Below are positions 63,546-64,000 of a stretch of 64,000 nucleotides of DNA, one piece after another. How positions within the stretch are numbered: the stretch's first letter is position 1; every line of letters starts with the position of its first letter. The position numbers were made by a program, and so were the translations under genes. Under the pieces are notes generated by a model. That model searched no databases, was not told the origin of the DNA, and worked only from the letters and a program-made list of their open reading frames with translations. Source of the stretch: Chloroflexi bacterium CFX4. GTDB lineage: Bacteria; Chloroflexota; Anaerolineae; Aggregatilineales; UBA2796. The stretch is taken from contig QWHC01000011.1 of the NCBI GenBank assembly GCA_021404685.1, forward strand, positions 208,662 through 272,661, written 5' to 3'.

Positions 63546-63560
63546 ACACACCGTGCCTTG
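63240..63560. repeat. WXG-head repeat, copy 3 (full, with TGA)
   Basis: The third copy of the head. It matches copy 2 across the first half of the head and then diverges gradually. The stop codon TGA lies at 63365-63363. Confidence 0.8.
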
Positions 63561-63571
63561 GTCACGCGAAA

Positions 63572-64000
63572 TTACCAATCGACAACCAGCAAAATTGTTG
63601 TCTTATCGGCTTCTGTGAGATCAAAGAAAGCGTGGTAACGCTTACCTTGATTATTAAAGAAAAGCAATTGCTTGTAGGTACGTCCTTCTTGTCTTACCCA
63701 TTCGGGATAATACGCCTGATTGCTACTCGGTCCAAGGCTGAATGCCAACGCCAGCGGCGTATCGGTCAGCGTTTGAAGTGTCTCTTGAAAAACAACCAAA
63801 TTCTGAGTAGGTAGCTCAAAGCGTACCCGTAACACAATGTCTGTGCCTTGCCCATGCGATTGACGGTAGAGTGACTGCACCTGTGTGGCACTTTCAGGCA
63901 GTGAGAATTCTAATAACTCTACAAGGCGCTCACGTGGAAGGTCTTCAAGAGAGATTGTCTCGCCACCCCGCCATTCAGCCATCGAACATGCTCCTAAACT
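63572..64000 (-). CDS. Lipoprotein, N-terminus beyond the window
   Basis: The visible frame is open to base 64000. Just inside the edge it reads LGAC-SMAEWRGGE, i.e. a lipobox, so the ATG at 63982 is internal and the signal peptide lies outside the window. The mature part (about 140 residues) has no recognised domain; strands such as DIVLRVRFELPTQNLVVF and TTILLVVDW suggest a beta-rich fold. It immediately precedes the third WXG copy (26 bases) and may be the immunity lipoprotein of a toxin upstream of the window, by the same logic as the protein at 61821-62468. Confidence 0.5.
   Translation of the reverse strand, partial: SLGACSMAEWRGGETISLEDLPRERLVELLEFSLPESATQVQSLYRQSHGQGTDIVLRVRFELPTQNLVVFQETLQTLTDTPLALAFSLGPSSNQAYYPEWVRQEGRTYKQLLFFNNQGKRYHAFFDLTEADKTTILLVVDW

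Overview
The window reads as one contiguous stretch of a GC-rich bacterial chromosome, most probably from the Chloroflexota (an Anaerolineae-like lineage). This is inferred from gene content, not from a marker gene: a LytR-CpsA-Psr protein and several surface proteins with long Thr/Pro linkers, paired substrate-binding/VWA proteins without a transporter, a LysW-type amino-acid kinase, a DUF512 protein, and large GT-C and DUF3179 proteins. There is no rRNA, CRISPR array or insertion sequence. One tRNA (Glu, CTC) is present.

Layout. 1-4556: the end of a GT-C-like membrane protein, then a leftward set of exported proteins (PPC-repeat protein, solute-binding/VWA fusion, anchored solute-binding protein). 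4879-9366: a primary-type sigma factor, a CDF cation transporter and minCDE. 9618-16631: a leftward cluster of DUF58, GT39, BatA/VWA and a polytopic membrane protein. 16789-22690: pheA (with a candidate leader-peptide attenuator), thrC, an M20 dipeptidase, and a lysZ/lysJ-like kinase-aminotransferase pair. 22776-24844: tRNA-Glu, a tiny candidate gene, a methyltransferase relic and xylose isomerase. 25171-30287: DUF2892, an ECF sigma/anti-sigma pair, a DUF512 radical-SAM-like protein, an LCP protein and a phosphoesterase. 30356-33157: an Fo-only ATP synthase block (I-a-c-b) whose subunit a carries a large EF-hand insert and whose subunit b ends in a delta-like domain. 33361-41665: an SH3 protein, a PHP phosphatase, a double thioredoxin, two tandem STAS-like paralogues, a CoxE-type VWA protein, a methyltransferase and a GT4. 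40934-44612: succinate dehydrogenase with a fused SdhC/SdhD anchor. 44942-56201: a pseudo-phosphatase/propeller protein, DUF3179, rmlD-VOC-ABC ATPase, a catalytically dead L,D-transpeptidase with its thioredoxin partner, RicT, a PIG-L deacetylase and a beta-lactamase-fold hydrolase.

The most unusual region is the last 8 kb (56287-64000, all leftward). It looks like a polymorphic-toxin locus in active rearrangement. Three copies of a WXG100-like head share nearly identical DNA but continue into different tails: a long all-alpha tail, a shortened and frameshifted version of that tail, and a lytic-transglycosylase-like tail broken by a nonsense codon and a frameshift. Between them lie two beta-propeller exported proteins, two lipoproteins that could be immunity proteins, an orphan AHH nuclease domain, and an Imm11-like immunity protein directly behind it.

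Several short transcription units share one architecture: a good -10 box 7 bp or so upstream of an ATG, which would make the messages leaderless (pheA leader peptide, the 24-codon gene at 22960-23034, the short frame ahead of the M20 gene).
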